DNA of 64,000 nt. It comes from an uncultured Bacteroidota bacterium. Its GTDB lineage: Bacteria; Bacteroidota; Bacteroidia; NS11-12g; UBA9320. The notes beneath the pieces were generated by a model. The model was not told where the DNA came from, made no database searches, and worked only from the letters and a program-made list of their open reading frames with translations. The translations under genes were made by a program, and so were the position numbers. The stretch lies in the NCBI GenBank assembly GCA_937124965.1, contig CAKZLB010000005.1, forward strand, positions 62,001-126,000, given 5' to 3'. The stretch's first letter is position 1. Each line of letters begins with the position of its first letter. Shown here one piece after another: positions 63,277 to 64,000 of the stretch.

Positions 63277-64000
63277 CCTCTTTTATTACTGAGTATTCTG
63301 ATAAGACAACAACTTTGTCATTCGCTTCAATTTGATCATCTCCAGAAATCATGCGTGCTACTCCTTTTCGGAGAATACCACCGATGATTGCTTTTTTCGG
63401 AAATTTGAGATCCTTAACTTTTAGTTTCGTGATTTTTGAGTTTTCCTTTGCATTAAATTCTAAAATTTCTGCGTCTAACCCATGAACCGCTGCGATACTG
63501 ATCACGTCACCTTGTCGTACATAACGGAAAATGTTATTGGCAGCAATTAGCTTTTTATTGATAAGTGTATCAATACCTATCGTTTGAGATAAGTTTATGT
63601 AATCCATGTTCTCTACGAGAGCAATAGTTTTTTTCACCCCGTGTGCCTTTGCCATTAAGCAAGACATAATATTCGTTTCCGAATTACCAGTAACGGCAAT
63701 GTAGGCATCCATATCGCCTATATTTTCTTGTTCCAAAACTCGAACATCATGTCCGTCGCTATTGATAACAAGTATATCGGAATACTCATCTGCAATAGCC
63801 ATACAACGTTCACGGTTTTGTTCGATTAATTTGATTTTACGCTTTCTGCGAATCTTTTCAATTGCGTTTAATCCAACTTTCCCACCGCCTAACATCATTA
63901 CATTTTTAATACGATGTTCTTGTTTGCCGGTTAGCGTTATTATTTCATCAAGACCAGCGGGTAGCGACAAGAAGTAAATGTGATCGTGCAAATGAAACTT
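63260..64000 (-). CDS. trkA: Trk potassium uptake system NAD-binding protein TrkA (5' partial)
   Basis: The frame is open at the right window edge; about the C-terminal 246 residues are present, roughly half of a normal TrkA. It covers the second RCK_N domain (NVMMLGGGKVGLNAIEKI, a Rossmann GGGxxG motif; ILVINSDGHDVRVLEQENI; AVTGNSETNIMSCLMAK) and the RCK_C domain (residues ~165-243, ending DKVVVLSEYSVIKEVEKFF). TrkA gates TrkH in response to nucleotides. The two genes overlap by 17 bp. Confidence 0.95.
   Translation of the reverse strand, partial: KFHLHDHIYFLSLPAGLDEIITLTGKQEHRIKNVMMLGGGKVGLNAIEKIRRKRKIKLIEQNRERCMAIADEYSDILVINSDGHDVRVLEQENIGDMDAYIAVTGNSETNIMSCLMAKAHGVKKTIALVENMDYINLSQTIGIDTLINKKLIAANNIFRYVRQGDVISIAAVHGLDAEILEFNAKENSKITKLKVKDLKFPKKAIIGGILRKGVARMISGDDQIEANDKVVVLSEYSVIKEVEKFF

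Noticed and set aside
1-64000. tRNA or rRNA genes in the intergenic gaps
   Set aside because: The gaps over 100 bp were read for T-arm-like GGTTCGAATCC and rRNA-like sequence; none was seen, though a divergent small RNA could be missed by eye.

Overview
The window looks like chromosome of a Bacteroidota bacterium, probably a marine-type member of the Flavobacteriales. The basis is low GC content, Bacteroidota -7 promoter elements of the form TAnnTTTG, several secreted proteins with a type IX secretion (T9SS) C-terminal sorting domain (YPNP motif), an N-terminal domain typical of the phylum (protein at 20462), and a large beta-glucan utilisation locus. The exact family is inferred. No rRNA, tRNA, CRISPR array, integrase or intact insertion sequence was recognised.

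Layout. 1-4.0 kb: the end of a heavy-metal RND pump fused to a TolC-like factor, plus its adaptor. 4.1-8.7 kb: a secreted T9SS endonuclease/phosphatase-fold protein, a WG-repeat protein and an unknown exported protein. 8.7-10.6 kb: an outer-membrane porin and a covalent-flavin (FMN-binding) protein behind two metal-regulator-like palindromes. 10.6-16.4 kb: the SpoIIM/DUF4129/DUF4350/RDD membrane gene set, an outer-membrane protein and a DUF1801 protein. 16.5-20.0 kb: an NlpC/P60-like lipoprotein and ClpB. 20.0-24.6 kb: an anchored protein of unknown role and two tandem paralogous barrel-like proteins. 24.8-27.0 kb: an aminotransferase and a heptose-kinase-like PfkB enzyme.

27.3-47.5 kb is the centrepiece: a beta-1,3-glucan (laminarin-type) locus with no SusC or SusD. 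One tightly packed minus-strand run encodes a Nudix-type regulator, a clan GH-A glucanase, an SLC5 symporter, two outer-membrane barrel proteins and three surface lipoproteins (one GH16-like, one CBM9-bearing). A divergent plus-strand run encodes an MFS sugar porter, a GH16 laminarinase lipoprotein, a GH30 lipoprotein and a 1144-residue cytoplasmic phosphorylase (GH149/GH161/GH94-like). A third unit encodes a T9SS-secreted protein with two repeated beta domains. Two closely matching 23-bp palindromes, one between the divergent operons and one in the promoter of the T9SS gene, tie the three units into one predicted regulon. The model is surface hydrolysis, outer-membrane passage through the paired barrels, inner-membrane import, then phosphorolysis to glucose-1-phosphate.

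47.6-52.1 kb holds a BadF-type kinase, a secreted beta-helix protein and queA. From 52.3 to 61.5 kb lie two giant colinear paralogous secreted repeat proteins. This block is bracketed by a 75-bp direct repeat (73/75 identical) made of the last 25 codons of queA, as left by an insertion into the queA 3' end, although no recombinase is present. The window ends with trkH and the C-terminal half of trkA.
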